Shown here: one piece after another, positions 1-6,892 of the stretch
Numbering within the stretch: position 1 is the first letter of the stretch
Layout: each line of letters begins with the position of its first letter
DNA from: NAK82 sp036172345
GTDB lineage: Bacteria > Chloroflexota > Anaerolineae > 4572-78 > NAK82
DNA length: 9,634 nt
Direction of reading: 5' to 3'
NCBI GenBank assembly: GCA_036172345.1
Contig: JASFBB010000114.1
Span: 1 to 9,634 of the forward strand
Made by a program: the position numbers and the translations under genes
Notes under the pieces: model-generated
Told to the model about the DNA's origin: nothing
Databases searched by the model: none
The model's input: only the letters and a program-made list of their open reading frames with translations

Positions 1-392
1 TGGCTGCCTCTCCGACTATTGGTGTGCTACTCCCAGCAGTTAACTTCCATATGGGGAATACACACTTTGCCCCTGCCCGCGCTATGATCGATGCCGGGAT
101 GGCAGTGGCCCTGGCAACGGACCTGAACCCTGGCTCCGCACCATGTCCTTCCCTGCCGTTGGTAATGGCCATCGCATGTCGATACCAGAAGCTATTGCCT
201 GCCGAAGCGCTTAACGCTTGCACGATCAATGCAGCATATGCACTCGGATTAGGCGATCGGATCGGCTCCATTGAGGTAGGCAAGCAGGCAGATCTGATCA
301 TCCTCGAACAATCGGATTATCGCCATCTCATATATCAGTTCGGTGCCAATCCAGTGGCGGGGGTGATTAAGCGCGGACAATTGGTCGCATAG
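1..392 (+). CDS. hutI: Imidazolonepropionase, C-terminal part (5' end outside window)
   Basis: HutI hydrolyses 4-imidazolone-5-propanoate to N-formimino-L-glutamate, the third step of histidine degradation, in the cytoplasm. The frame is open from base 3 and ends at TAG 390-392. It gives 129 residues, roughly the last third of a family that is usually about 400-420 residues long. The visible sequence includes the family motif ATDLNPGS; its Asp (codon 120-122) matches the last metal ligand of this amidohydrolase. Further on are TINAAYALGL, the IGSIEVGKQADLIIL segment typical of the amidohydrolase C-terminal beta-sandwich, and a YQFGANPV stretch close to the usual YHFG motif. The earlier His ligands lie outside the window. 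No other hut gene is visible, and the next gene is unrelated. A GTG at base 24 is internal and is not the start. Another amidohydrolase is unlikely given the motif set. Confidence 0.93.
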   Translation, partial: AASPTIGVLLPAVNFHMGNTHFAPARAMIDAGMAVALATDLNPGSAPCPSLPLVMAIACRYQKLLPAEALNACTINAAYALGLGDRIGSIEVGKQADLIILEQSDYRHLIYQFGANPVAGVIKRGQLVA

Positions 393-611
393 TCGAGGAT
401 CTTTCCCCAATAGGAGAGGAGCGGCGTCAGTGCAAGCGAACCGTCTCATTCACTCTAAGCTATATGCAATCAGCCTCAAGAAGAACGAGTTGATGCAGTA
501 TGCGCTCTTGGATTGAGAGTCTCATGCGTGGGATGCAACGGTGTCCCTCTCCTCTTATTCGCGTGTTGCAGGGTGTCACAAAATGAGGAAGTCTTTGACG
601 AGGTGACAAAC
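393..611. other. Intergenic region between hutI and the amidase gene
   Basis: These 219 bases hold no convincing gene. I found no good -35/-10 pair and no hairpin followed by a T-run that would terminate hutI. An 11-base inverted repeat, TGAGAGTCTCA (514-524), is the only symmetric element I noticed. A repeat this short can easily arise by chance, so calling it an operator would be speculative. The last bases carry the ribosome binding site of the amidase gene. The amidase frame stays open back to a TTG at 513, but that extension does not look like protein belonging to the family. Confidence 0.6.
600..606 (+). promoter_or_regulatory. Ribosome binding site of the amidase gene
   Basis: GAGGTGA lies five bases before ATG 612 and is a strong Shine-Dalgarno match. 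It decides the start in favour of 612 over the upstream TTG 513, which has no purine-rich site before it, and over ATG 633, which has only the weak AGCGGCGAA before it. Confidence 0.75.
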
Positions 612-2810
612 ATGATCGCGAGCGGCGAATCTATGTATCTGTTCGGTGTCCACGATCGCGGCGGCGAAACGCTGATGGCAAGTGCAGGACGTCGGGGGTG
701 GGTGCTCATCCAAGAGGTAATCGGGCACGATCCACAGGATACCACGACCAGCTCCTACGAAGATCTATCCAAACAAGGTTTCGGGGTTATCGTGCAATTA
801 GAACATGGTAACCGCGGCACCGGTACTCTGCCGCATTCCACCCTATATGAGAACTTCGCTGCGCGTTGCGCCAGCTTCGTGCGACGCTCATCAGGATGCC
901 ACATCTGGGTGATCGGTAATCACCCCAACGCAGCCGAGGCGCGACCAGGGTATGGATCACCACAGGAGGAGATAATCTCTCCTCATCTCTATGCACGCTG
1001 TTACAAACGTTGCCGCGAGGCGATTCGCAGCCAGCCGTACCATCAAGATGACATAGTGCTGCTTGCCGCCACAGCACCATTTTGCACAGACACCACATAT
1101 CCAGGTAATCGGCGTGGCGATTGGGTACGCTATCAGCAGGATGTGATATTGTTGCTCGGCCCTGGTAACTACGATGGAGTAGCCATTCATGCCTATACAC
1201 ACGGGTATGATCCCGCGCGTATCGTCTCAGAACAGAGGATGGAACCACCTCTTTCGGATCGTCACGCTGAGTTTAAAACGTATCAAGATAGTATGGCAAT
1301 CATTCCGCCTCGTGTGCCCGTCTTCATCACTGACGCGCGCCCCCTGCCTGATGAAACGAGCGGTGCGACAGGCTGGCCGGATGGCGAGGCGCCCAGCGAA
1401 TGGGTTCAAGCTGCCTATAGCGAGATCGATCGCTGGAATCAACAGTATCCGGAACGCCAGATTCGTAGTCTGGTCCTTTATCGTTGGGATGGGCCCGAGG
1501 ATGAGGCTGAAAAGTGGAGCATCCGGAAGCATCCTGCCGTCATTGAAGATTTTCGCTGCGCCCTGGCCCACAACTATCGTTGGCAGCTGCCGACACGGCC
1601 AGAATACCGCGCTGTCTTTCTCACCCAGAACACCCCAGCCAAAATGGTCGCCGGCGAAACAATCTATGTCCCGACACGGTTGCGCAACGAAGGAGCTCGC
1701 ACCTGGTTCCACAATGGCTCCAACCCCTTCTGTCTGGCTTCACGTTGGTACGACGAAAATAACCGCGAAGTACTGGTGCCCGTCGCCTATCACAACCACC
1801 TGCCCCGCGACGTGTCAAGTGGAGAAGAGGTGGAACTATTGGCACGGGTGATGTCACCTGCGACGGCAGGACGCTACCGTCTGCGTTGGGAAATGGTGCA
1901 CGAAGGGATCACTTGGTTCGGTCGTCAGGGTGATCCGGGCCAGACAGTCTCGGTCGAAGTATTACCGGCACCCCTGCCGCGCAAGCCGCCCATTGAAGAG
2001 ATCATGGAGACCCTTGCACAGCATCCCACGCGCCGCTATGCCAGGCGCACGCGCGAAGCCATCAAGAGTTTGGTGATCCACCACAGTGTAGTGCCTCCCT
2101 CCGTGGACGTGCGCCAGATCGCTCAATATCATGTGGAACAGCAAGGATGGCCCGGCATCGGTTACCATTTCTTCATCACCACAGAGGGGCACATCCAACA
2201 GACGCAGCCGCTGGAGGTCGTCTCATACCACGCCGGTGCCGTGGGCAATCAAGAAGGTATCGGGATCTGCCTATCAGGCAACTTCAGCGAGCAGCCCCCT
2301 CCCGAGCCCCAGCTGAACGCCGCTGCCCAGCTGCTTGCCTGGCTGCTGAGCACGCTGCAACTTCCTCTGCAGGCGGTACGCGGCCATTGTGACTATCGTA
2401 ATACCCAGTGCCCTGGCATGACGTGGAAGACAATATGGCGCGATCGCTTGCTCAAAGCGACCGAACGAATCTTGGAGAGCGCCCACCCCCCTGAGCCGAC
2501 ATCCAAGGTGCTGTATCACTACCTGCTGTTCTGGCAGACGGATAACCAGTGGGCGGTCGAAGAGTGGCGCGCTGCAGAACGTTACATAGGCCAATTTCGC
2601 GTCACAATGGGCTTCTCGGTCGACGACGCCACATATGCTAAGTATGTAACTCTGGTGGGGGATTCCAATCGCATTCCGAGAGAGGTAGAAGCACGATTGC
2701 GCGCCACTGGCTCCAAAGTGGAACGCATTCCGGGGGAAACCCCTATCCAGATCAAAGCGATTCTGGACGAGATGGCCACCCGCCGACAACGCTTTCTCAC
2801 ACTGGAATAG
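612..2810 (+). CDS. Multidomain N-acetylmuramoyl-L-alanine amidase (glycosidase-like barrel, NBR1-like Ig, PGRP/amidase_2, wall-binding-like tail)
   Basis: This 732-residue protein probably cleaves the bond between N-acetylmuramic acid and L-alanine in peptidoglycan. Residues about 7-320 resemble a clan-A TIM-barrel glycosidase: WVIGNHPN near 100-105, AIHAYTHGYDP, VFITDA at 237-242 and VLYRWDGPED. Residues about 331-456 look like the NBR1-type Ig domain (AGETIYVPTRLRNEG, TWFHNGSNP, AGRYRLRWEMV). Residues about 478-618 form an amidase_2/PGRP domain with zinc ligands H490 (IHHS), H592 (GHCD) and C600 (QCPG), plus catalytic Y518 and T598. The eight-residue H592-C600 spacing matches T7 lysozyme and PGRP-LB, so this domain looks active. 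Residues about 630-732 resemble part of a CWB2 repeat. In the barrel, the usual catalytic glutamates appear as H104 and D241. No signal peptide or membrane helix is visible. The start rests on the Shine-Dalgarno site at 600-606. The gene converges on the UPF0182 gene. The amidase call is firm; the role of the barrel is not. Confidence 0.88.
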   Translation: MIASGESMYLFGVHDRGGETLMASAGRRGWVLIQEVIGHDPQDTTTSSYEDLSKQGFGVIVQLEHGNRGTGTLPHSTLYENFAARCASFVRRSSGCHIWVIGNHPNAAEARPGYGSPQEEIISPHLYARCYKRCREAIRSQPYHQDDIVLLAATAPFCTDTTYPGNRRGDWVRYQQDVILLLGPGNYDGVAIHAYTHGYDPARIVSEQRMEPPLSDRHAEFKTYQDSMAIIPPRVPVFITDARPLPDETSGATGWPDGEAPSEWVQAAYSEIDRWNQQYPERQIRSLVLYRWDGPEDEAEKWSIRKHPAVIEDFRCALAHNYRWQLPTRPEYRAVFLTQNTPAKMVAGETIYVPTRLRNEGARTWFHNGSNPFCLASRWYDENNREVLVPVAYHNHLPRDVSSGEEVELLARVMSPATAGRYRLRWEMVHEGITWFGRQGDPGQTVSVEVLPAPLPRKPPIEEIMETLAQHPTRRYARRTREAIKSLVIHHSVVPPSVDVRQIAQYHVEQQGWPGIGYHFFITTEGHIQQTQPLEVVSYHAGAVGNQEGIGICLSGNFSEQPPPEPQLNAAAQLLAWLLSTLQLPLQAVRGHCDYRNTQCPGMTWKTIWRDRLLKATERILESAHPPEPTSKVLYHYLLFWQTDNQWAVEEWRAAERYIGQFRVTMGFSVDDATYAKYVTLVGDSNRIPREVEARLRATGSKVERIPGETPIQIKAILDEMATRRQRFLTLE

Positions 2811-2819
2811 CCGCATCGG

Positions 2820-5609
2820 TCAGGGCGCAGACGTGGGGGTTGGTGTTGGAAGTGGCTGTGTCAGCGCCACTAGTTGCTTGATCAGCTGCTCGACTGCGGC
2901 TATTTCCTCACCATAACGTGCCCAGTCACCGCGCTGTAAGGCTTCCCGGGCAGCACTATAATGGGCATCCGCTTGGCGTGCTATCTCATATACCTGCCGC
3001 GTCAGCGTGTCTTCTTCCCCTCCGCCCTCCGCGAACCGCGTCTCCGCCGGGGCATGCTCCATAATACTCGACCCTTCACCCACCAATCGGGTCAACGCAC
3101 GATCTAACGTCTCGTCCATCACAATACGATCGCCCGATGCGACAATCACGCGTTTCAGCTCCGGTATCTGTCCCTGCTCCGCTTGCAAGTACAGAGGTTC
3201 CACATACAGCAATGAATATCCCAATAGGATAACCAGCAAGTTGCCGCGAATGACGCGTGAACCGCGCTGTCCCCACAGCGACAGTTGTGCAGATATTTCT
3301 GGTACTTGGTCGATACGTGCTTCGATCTGGCGCGGGCCAAAGATCAACTCTTGTTTGGGAAAACGATAGACAATCAGCTTCCCGTAATGGGGATCATCAC
3401 AACGTCCCGCAATCCACGCAATCATATTGTCCTTGTTGGCGGGCGTGAAAGGCTGGATGAGCATAAACTCCTCCCGCATCCCCTCCGGAAGCTGGATCGT
3501 CACATAATACGGCTCCACCAGCTGCTGTCGTTCAGCAAAGAGCTCCCGGGGAATATTCCACATATCTTCCTTATTGTAGAAGACGTTCACATCACGCATA
3601 TGATAGGTGCGATACATCGCAGCCTGTACGTTAAAAAGCCCCTCAGGGTAGCGTAGATGGGCACGCAGCCCCTCCGGCATCGCCTCGCCTGGTGTGAAAA
3701 GGCCTGGGAAGATCGCTGCATATGTGCGCACCAACGGATCTTCGGCATCCACGACATAAAAGGCCATAGTACCGTTGTAGGCATCCGTGACCACCTTGAC
3801 CGAATTACGGATATAGTTGATCCCCTCAGACGTCGGCTCGGAGTAAGGGTAGCGGTCTGTGACGGTATAAGCGTCATGGATCCAGTAAAGCCGCCCATTC
3901 CAAATCACAATGTAAGGATCTGCATCATACCTCAGAAACGGGGCTATCAGTTTGACGCGCTCATGAATCCGACGGTTGATCAGTAATCGAGTTTGCGGGG
4001 TGATATAATCGCTGAGCAACACATTGACGTCGGCTAAACGGAGGGACCAGGCAAGCCGCTTGAGATAAGAATCCAACCGAATGCCACTCTCCTCTTGGTA
4101 GATGGTATAGACGTTCTCCTCTCCCCGCGGATAATCGAACTCTTCAATACCTGTATTGACAAAGACGTAATTGTCGGTCAGCTCGCCAAAATAGATTTCC
4201 GGTCGCGTGAGGGTGATGGGCACCGTAATCGTGTGGGGCAGGTCTTTGATCCATAGAGGCGGCAACCCATCCGGCAGCACTTCGTTGACCGGATTCATCA
4301 CTACTCCATAACCATGGGTGAACTGCAAATGCTGATTCATCCAAGTAGGGGATTGCAAGCGTGATTGATCCAGCTCGCGCGCCGCGATAATCACCTGACG
4401 ATAGTCGCCGTTGATATGGTAACGATCCACATCCAAGTCTTCGAAGCGGTAGTAAGGGCGAATCTCTTGAATCTGACGGTAAGTCTCGCTGAGAGGACGG
4501 TAGTCCCACAGACGCACATTCTGCAAGGTGGGCTGGTGTTCGGAAAAGACCCCAGTAGTCAAAGGTGCAATGTGCTCGAAATTACGTTCTTCAATCCGAT
4601 CTAGCCCATAAGCCTGCCGTGTGCTGGAAATGTTGTAAGCGATATAGGGTGCTTCCAAGGCGAGCTCACTCGGTTCCACTACATAACGCTGCACGATGCC
4701 TGGCAATACGGTAAGAGCGAAGAGAGCAATGATCATCCAAGCGGCTGCACCGAGGATGGGCCACCATAGACGGCGCAAGTACACATTGGCCAACAACATA
4801 AGGGCGATGAGGATCGCGATCCAGAACATCACCCGCAACGCGACCAGTTCCACGTGTACGTCAGTATAGCTCGCGCCGAAAGCCACTCCACGCGGTGAAT
4901 AGACCAGTTCATACGCCGCTAGACTATGTCCCCACGCAATGGCGGCAAAAAGCGCAGCACCAAGCACGGAAATGTGCAGGCGCACATGGGGCAGGATGCT
5001 GGCCGTGCCATCACGCAGGTGGGGCAGCTGTGCCACAAAGTAAAGGAAGGCCACGCCGAAAAGCGAGAGCAATAGCACAGCAATCAGCCAGCCATGCAGG
5101 AATTGATAGAGCGGCAAGCTAAAAACAAAAAAACTGACATCTAGCCCGAAGAGGGGATCAGCAACCCCAAATGGCACCTGATGGAAAAAACGCTGGAAGT
5201 CCAGCCAGCGCGGTGCAGCGGCCAACCCCACGAGCACTCCCAAGAATGATGCGCTAATCCCGATCAGCCAACCGAAAATGGGCGCATCGAGCGCATGCCG
5301 TTGACCGCGGTAGAGTGGCTGTCGAGTGGAGAGATGACGTGCCAGGAGTATATTTCCCAGAAAGATGGCCACGAATGGGATCGCGGCGCCGAAGAAGACA
5401 CTTAGCCGACCGCTCAGCGAGATGAGGAAAACGTTGGAGAATCCGACGCTATGATACCAAAGATAATCGGTATAAAAGGTGACCCCGTTGCTTAATAGAA
5501 GCAACACCACCAGCAGAAGGATCAACACAATCCACATAGGCAGACGCCGGGCAGGATTAGGGCGCTCAGAGGAACGTTCGGGGGAGTATGATCTTCTAAC
5601 GCGGTACAT
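2820..5609 (-). CDS. UPF0182 family membrane protein
   Basis: This is a 929-residue member of UPF0182 (PF03699), a family of large bacterial and cyanobacterial membrane proteins of unknown function. Seven hydrophobic helices fill the first third, at about 25-41, 66-90, 110-132, 169-194, 211-231, 256-278 and 283-303. A large soluble domain follows, probably outside the membrane. Family landmarks are ALEAPYIAYNISSTRQAYGL near 317-336, FTPANKDNMIAWIAGR, and the block around QIEARIDQVPEISAQLSLW and GSRVIRGNLLV at roughly 760-825. The tail has a short helix (ALQRGDWARYGEEIAAVEQL) and ends in PTPTPTSAP. ATG 5609 is chosen because AAGGGT lies six bases before it and TM1 then follows a short basic N-terminus. 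The frame stays open to 5789, but that extension would overlap the M23 gene and is not membrane-like. The gene is last in the leftward cluster, 71 bases after the M23 stop. Length is normal for the family. Confidence 0.93.
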   Translation of the reverse strand: MYRVRRSYSPERSSERPNPARRLPMWIVLILLLVVLLLLSNGVTFYTDYLWYHSVGFSNVFLISLSGRLSVFFGAAIPFVAIFLGNILLARHLSTRQPLYRGQRHALDAPIFGWLIGISASFLGVLVGLAAAPRWLDFQRFFHQVPFGVADPLFGLDVSFFVFSLPLYQFLHGWLIAVLLLSLFGVAFLYFVAQLPHLRDGTASILPHVRLHISVLGAALFAAIAWGHSLAAYELVYSPRGVAFGASYTDVHVELVALRVMFWIAILIALMLLANVYLRRLWWPILGAAAWMIIALFALTVLPGIVQRYVVEPSELALEAPYIAYNISSTRQAYGLDRIEERNFEHIAPLTTGVFSEHQPTLQNVRLWDYRPLSETYRQIQEIRPYYRFEDLDVDRYHINGDYRQVIIAARELDQSRLQSPTWMNQHLQFTHGYGVVMNPVNEVLPDGLPPLWIKDLPHTITVPITLTRPEIYFGELTDNYVFVNTGIEEFDYPRGEENVYTIYQEESGIRLDSYLKRLAWSLRLADVNVLLSDYITPQTRLLINRRIHERVKLIAPFLRYDADPYIVIWNGRLYWIHDAYTVTDRYPYSEPTSEGINYIRNSVKVVTDAYNGTMAFYVVDAEDPLVRTYAAIFPGLFTPGEAMPEGLRAHLRYPEGLFNVQAAMYRTYHMRDVNVFYNKEDMWNIPRELFAERQQLVEPYYVTIQLPEGMREEFMLIQPFTPANKDNMIAWIAGRCDDPHYGKLIVYRFPKQELIFGPRQIEARIDQVPEISAQLSLWGQRGSRVIRGNLLVILLGYSLLYVEPLYLQAEQGQIPELKRVIVASGDRIVMDETLDRALTRLVGEGSSIMEHAPAETRFAEGGGEEDTLTRQVYEIARQADAHYSAAREALQRGDWARYGEEIAAVEQLIKQLVALTQPLPTPTPTSAP

Positions 5610-5615
5610 AGCGAT

Positions 5616-5630
5616 ACCCTTGTCTCCCTC
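5616..5630 (-). promoter_or_regulatory. Ribosome binding site of the UPF0182 gene
   Basis: Read on the minus strand, AAGGGT (5616-5621) ends six bases before ATG 5609. A second purine stretch, GAGGGAGA (5623-5630), lies 13 bases away, rather far to act alone. The pair supports 5609 as the true start rather than the upstream in-frame codon at 5789. Confidence 0.65.
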
Positions 5631-5680
5631 TTTAAATTTGGGGTCCGGAATGGGCGCCCTTCTTCTTTCGCAAGAAACCA

Positions 5681-6877
5681 CTATGGAGCAGGTAGTGTCT
5701 CTGATGCGGCGGATGTGATGACAACAGGTTGCTCGCCACCTCGGATGATCACAAGAGTGGTTGCCTGATCTCGCACCGACACCGGACAACTATACACTCG
5801 TCCATCAAGACGAGTTTTCACTAAATATGCCCCCACCGGCACATCGCCAAAGGCGAACAGCTCACCCCATGCCGGGTCAGATTTGAACAGATTGTCCGGA
5901 TAAGTGAAGGTTTCACGCCAATAGTGATCAGGCTCCTCGGCATGGTATAATAATACCAGTTGTTGCGGCACCACATAACCCTGCGAGTCGATCACCCGCC
6001 CTGCCACCACGCCATAACCGGGATCGGGTTTGATCCACAAAGTTGGGTTACGCGCATCACGGTAGTCGGTGCTGCCCACGCGCACTTCCAGGTGTAAGTG
6101 AGGTCCTAGTGCCACACCTCCTTGCCCCACTTCGGCGATGACCTGACCCATCCGCACTCGCTCGCCCTCTCGGACGAGCACTTTGGAGACATGCCCGTAG
6201 AGCGTGAAAACCGGCAACCCATTCCAGGTGACGTCATGCTGGACCAGCACTGCCTGTCCGAAAAAGTTGAGGCGTGGGCCGTACAGCTGGCGGTCATCCG
6301 GACCTGCACGCACCACAATCCCCTCTCCAACCGCCAGGATTGGGGTACCAAAGGGATTTTGGATGTCCATGCCGTAATGCCACAGATATTGTCCACGCGC
6401 ATTGGTGCCGAAGGGATAATAAGCACTGCCCCAAGTAGTGAATTGTCCATCAAAGGGTCGCCCAAACCAGAAATGATCTTGCGCCTGGGTCGCATCCGGC
6501 AAGTCCAGTGTGCTGGCCAAAACGGTACGCGGCAGCGGTGTGGGGGTTGGTGTGGGCGTGCCCGGGGTGGGCGTAGGTCTTGGCGGACGGGTAGAGCGCT
6601 TGCTCACTGGGAGAGTGCGGACAACAGTGGGAGTCCGCGTAGGTGCAGCAGTGTAGGTCGCTGTCGAGGTCGGGGACGGAGTGGCTGTAGGCGTATAGGT
6701 GGCCGTCGGCGTAGATGTCATCGTGGAAGTAGGCGTGGACGTCCCCAAAAGCGGCACGGTTGCAGCCTGATAACGCATGGTAAATGCCACACCCCCGATA
6801 AAAAGCGTCCCCGCTACAGCGAAGATAAAGAGGCGCAGATGATCAATCGTCCGACTTGAAATTGCAGGTGTGGCCAC
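5681..6877 (-). CDS. Membrane-anchored M23 (LytM-type) peptidoglycan endopeptidase
   Basis: This 398-residue protein probably cuts peptide cross-links in peptidoglycan. A single N-terminal hydrophobic helix (about 15-35) acts as anchor or uncleaved signal. A Thr/Pro-rich linker follows (about 46-117). The M23 domain (about 135-280) has the full zinc set: H167 and D171 (HYGMD), H229 (LYGH), and H260 and H262 (HLH). H167, D171 and H262 should bind zinc, and H229 and H260 act in catalysis, so it looks active, unlike the degenerate LytM proteins that only activate amidases. After it, about 292-385 (VAGRVIDSQGYVV, FGDVPVGAYLVKTRLDG) resembles a carboxypeptidase-regulatory or transthyretin-like beta-sandwich. 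The start is GTG 6877, with GGAAGGGA five bases upstream. The gene begins 15 bases after the FHA gene stops, so the two are probably co-transcribed. Substrate specificity cannot be read from the sequence. Confidence 0.92.
   Translation of the reverse strand: MATPAISSRTIDHLRLFIFAVAGTLFIGGVAFTMRYQAATVPLLGTSTPTSTMTSTPTATYTPTATPSPTSTATYTAAPTRTPTVVRTLPVSKRSTRPPRPTPTPGTPTPTPTPLPRTVLASTLDLPDATQAQDHFWFGRPFDGQFTTWGSAYYPFGTNARGQYLWHYGMDIQNPFGTPILAVGEGIVVRAGPDDRQLYGPRLNFFGQAVLVQHDVTWNGLPVFTLYGHVSKVLVREGERVRMGQVIAEVGQGGVALGPHLHLEVRVGSTDYRDARNPTLWIKPDPGYGVVAGRVIDSQGYVVPQQLVLLYHAEEPDHYWRETFTYPDNLFKSDPAWGELFAFGDVPVGAYLVKTRLDGRVYSCPVSVRDQATTLVIIRGGEQPVVITSAASETLPAP
6527..6742 (-). repeat. Low-complexity Thr/Pro linker-coding repeat in the M23 gene
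   Basis: The DNA coding for residues about 46-117 of the M23 protein is a degenerate array of ACN-CCN units, which on the plus strand reads as GT/GG-rich (gtgggggttggtgtgggcg). The 14-base word GTGGGGGTTGGTGT occurs both here (6540-6553) and at the end of the UPF0182 gene (2833-2846), where it codes for the PTPTPT tail. Such stretches usually form extended, often glycosylated stalks. The repeat is imperfect, not a clean tandem array. Confidence 0.7.
6542..6571 (+). other. Potential G-quadruplex sequence on the plus strand
   Basis: Four G-runs of 5, 3, 4 and 3 bases are separated by loops of 7, 7 and 1 bases, which fits the G3+N1-7 pattern. The strand is the transcription template of the M23 gene. 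It arises within the Thr/Pro codons, and the CCC in the second loop could pair with a G-run instead, so folding is uncertain. Confidence 0.4.
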
Positions 6878-6882
6878 GTCGA

Positions 6883-6890
6883 TCCCTTCC
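6883..6890 (-). promoter_or_regulatory. Ribosome binding site of the M23 gene
   Basis: On the minus strand GGAAGGGA ends five bases before GTG 6877. This supports the GTG start, from which the N-terminus runs directly into the membrane helix. The site lies in the 15-base gap after the FHA gene stop. Confidence 0.7.
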
Positions 6891-6892
6891 CG

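Noticed and set aside
514..524. TGAGAGTCTCA palindrome as an operator
   Set aside because: Such a short inverted repeat is expected by chance in a few hundred bases, and no promoter is recognisable next to it.
513..611. N-terminal extension of the amidase from TTG 513 with a hydrophobic, Cys-rich stretch (VPLLLFACC) that could pass for a lipoprotein signal
   Set aside because: There is no ribosome binding site before TTG 513, there is no proper basic n-region, and ATG 612 has a strong site five bases upstream. The homologous domain begins right after 612.
787..1857. Several open frames of 150-220 codons overlapping the amidase gene on both strands
   Set aside because: Their translations show no recognisable motifs and overlap a gene with clear domains; they are side effects of codon bias.
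2851..2871. Inverted repeat AGTGGC/GCCACT near the convergent gene ends as a terminator
   Set aside because: The stem is only six base pairs with a nine-base loop, there is no T-run on either side, and it lies within the UPF0182 coding sequence.
5610..5789. Longer start for the UPF0182 protein, at 5789
   Set aside because: It would overlap the M23 gene by about 109 bases and adds a Cys/His/Arg-rich segment unlike the family; 5609 has a ribosome binding site.
6527..6742. Repetitive GT/GG-rich stretch as a CRISPR array or satellite
   Set aside because: There are no constant repeats or spacers; it is in-frame coding for a Thr/Pro linker.
6122..6859. 245-codon open frame on the plus strand opposite the M23 gene
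   Set aside because: It is a shadow of the Thr/Pro linker, rich in Arg, Gly and Cys with no domain, and the opposite strand has a full catalytic M23 protein.
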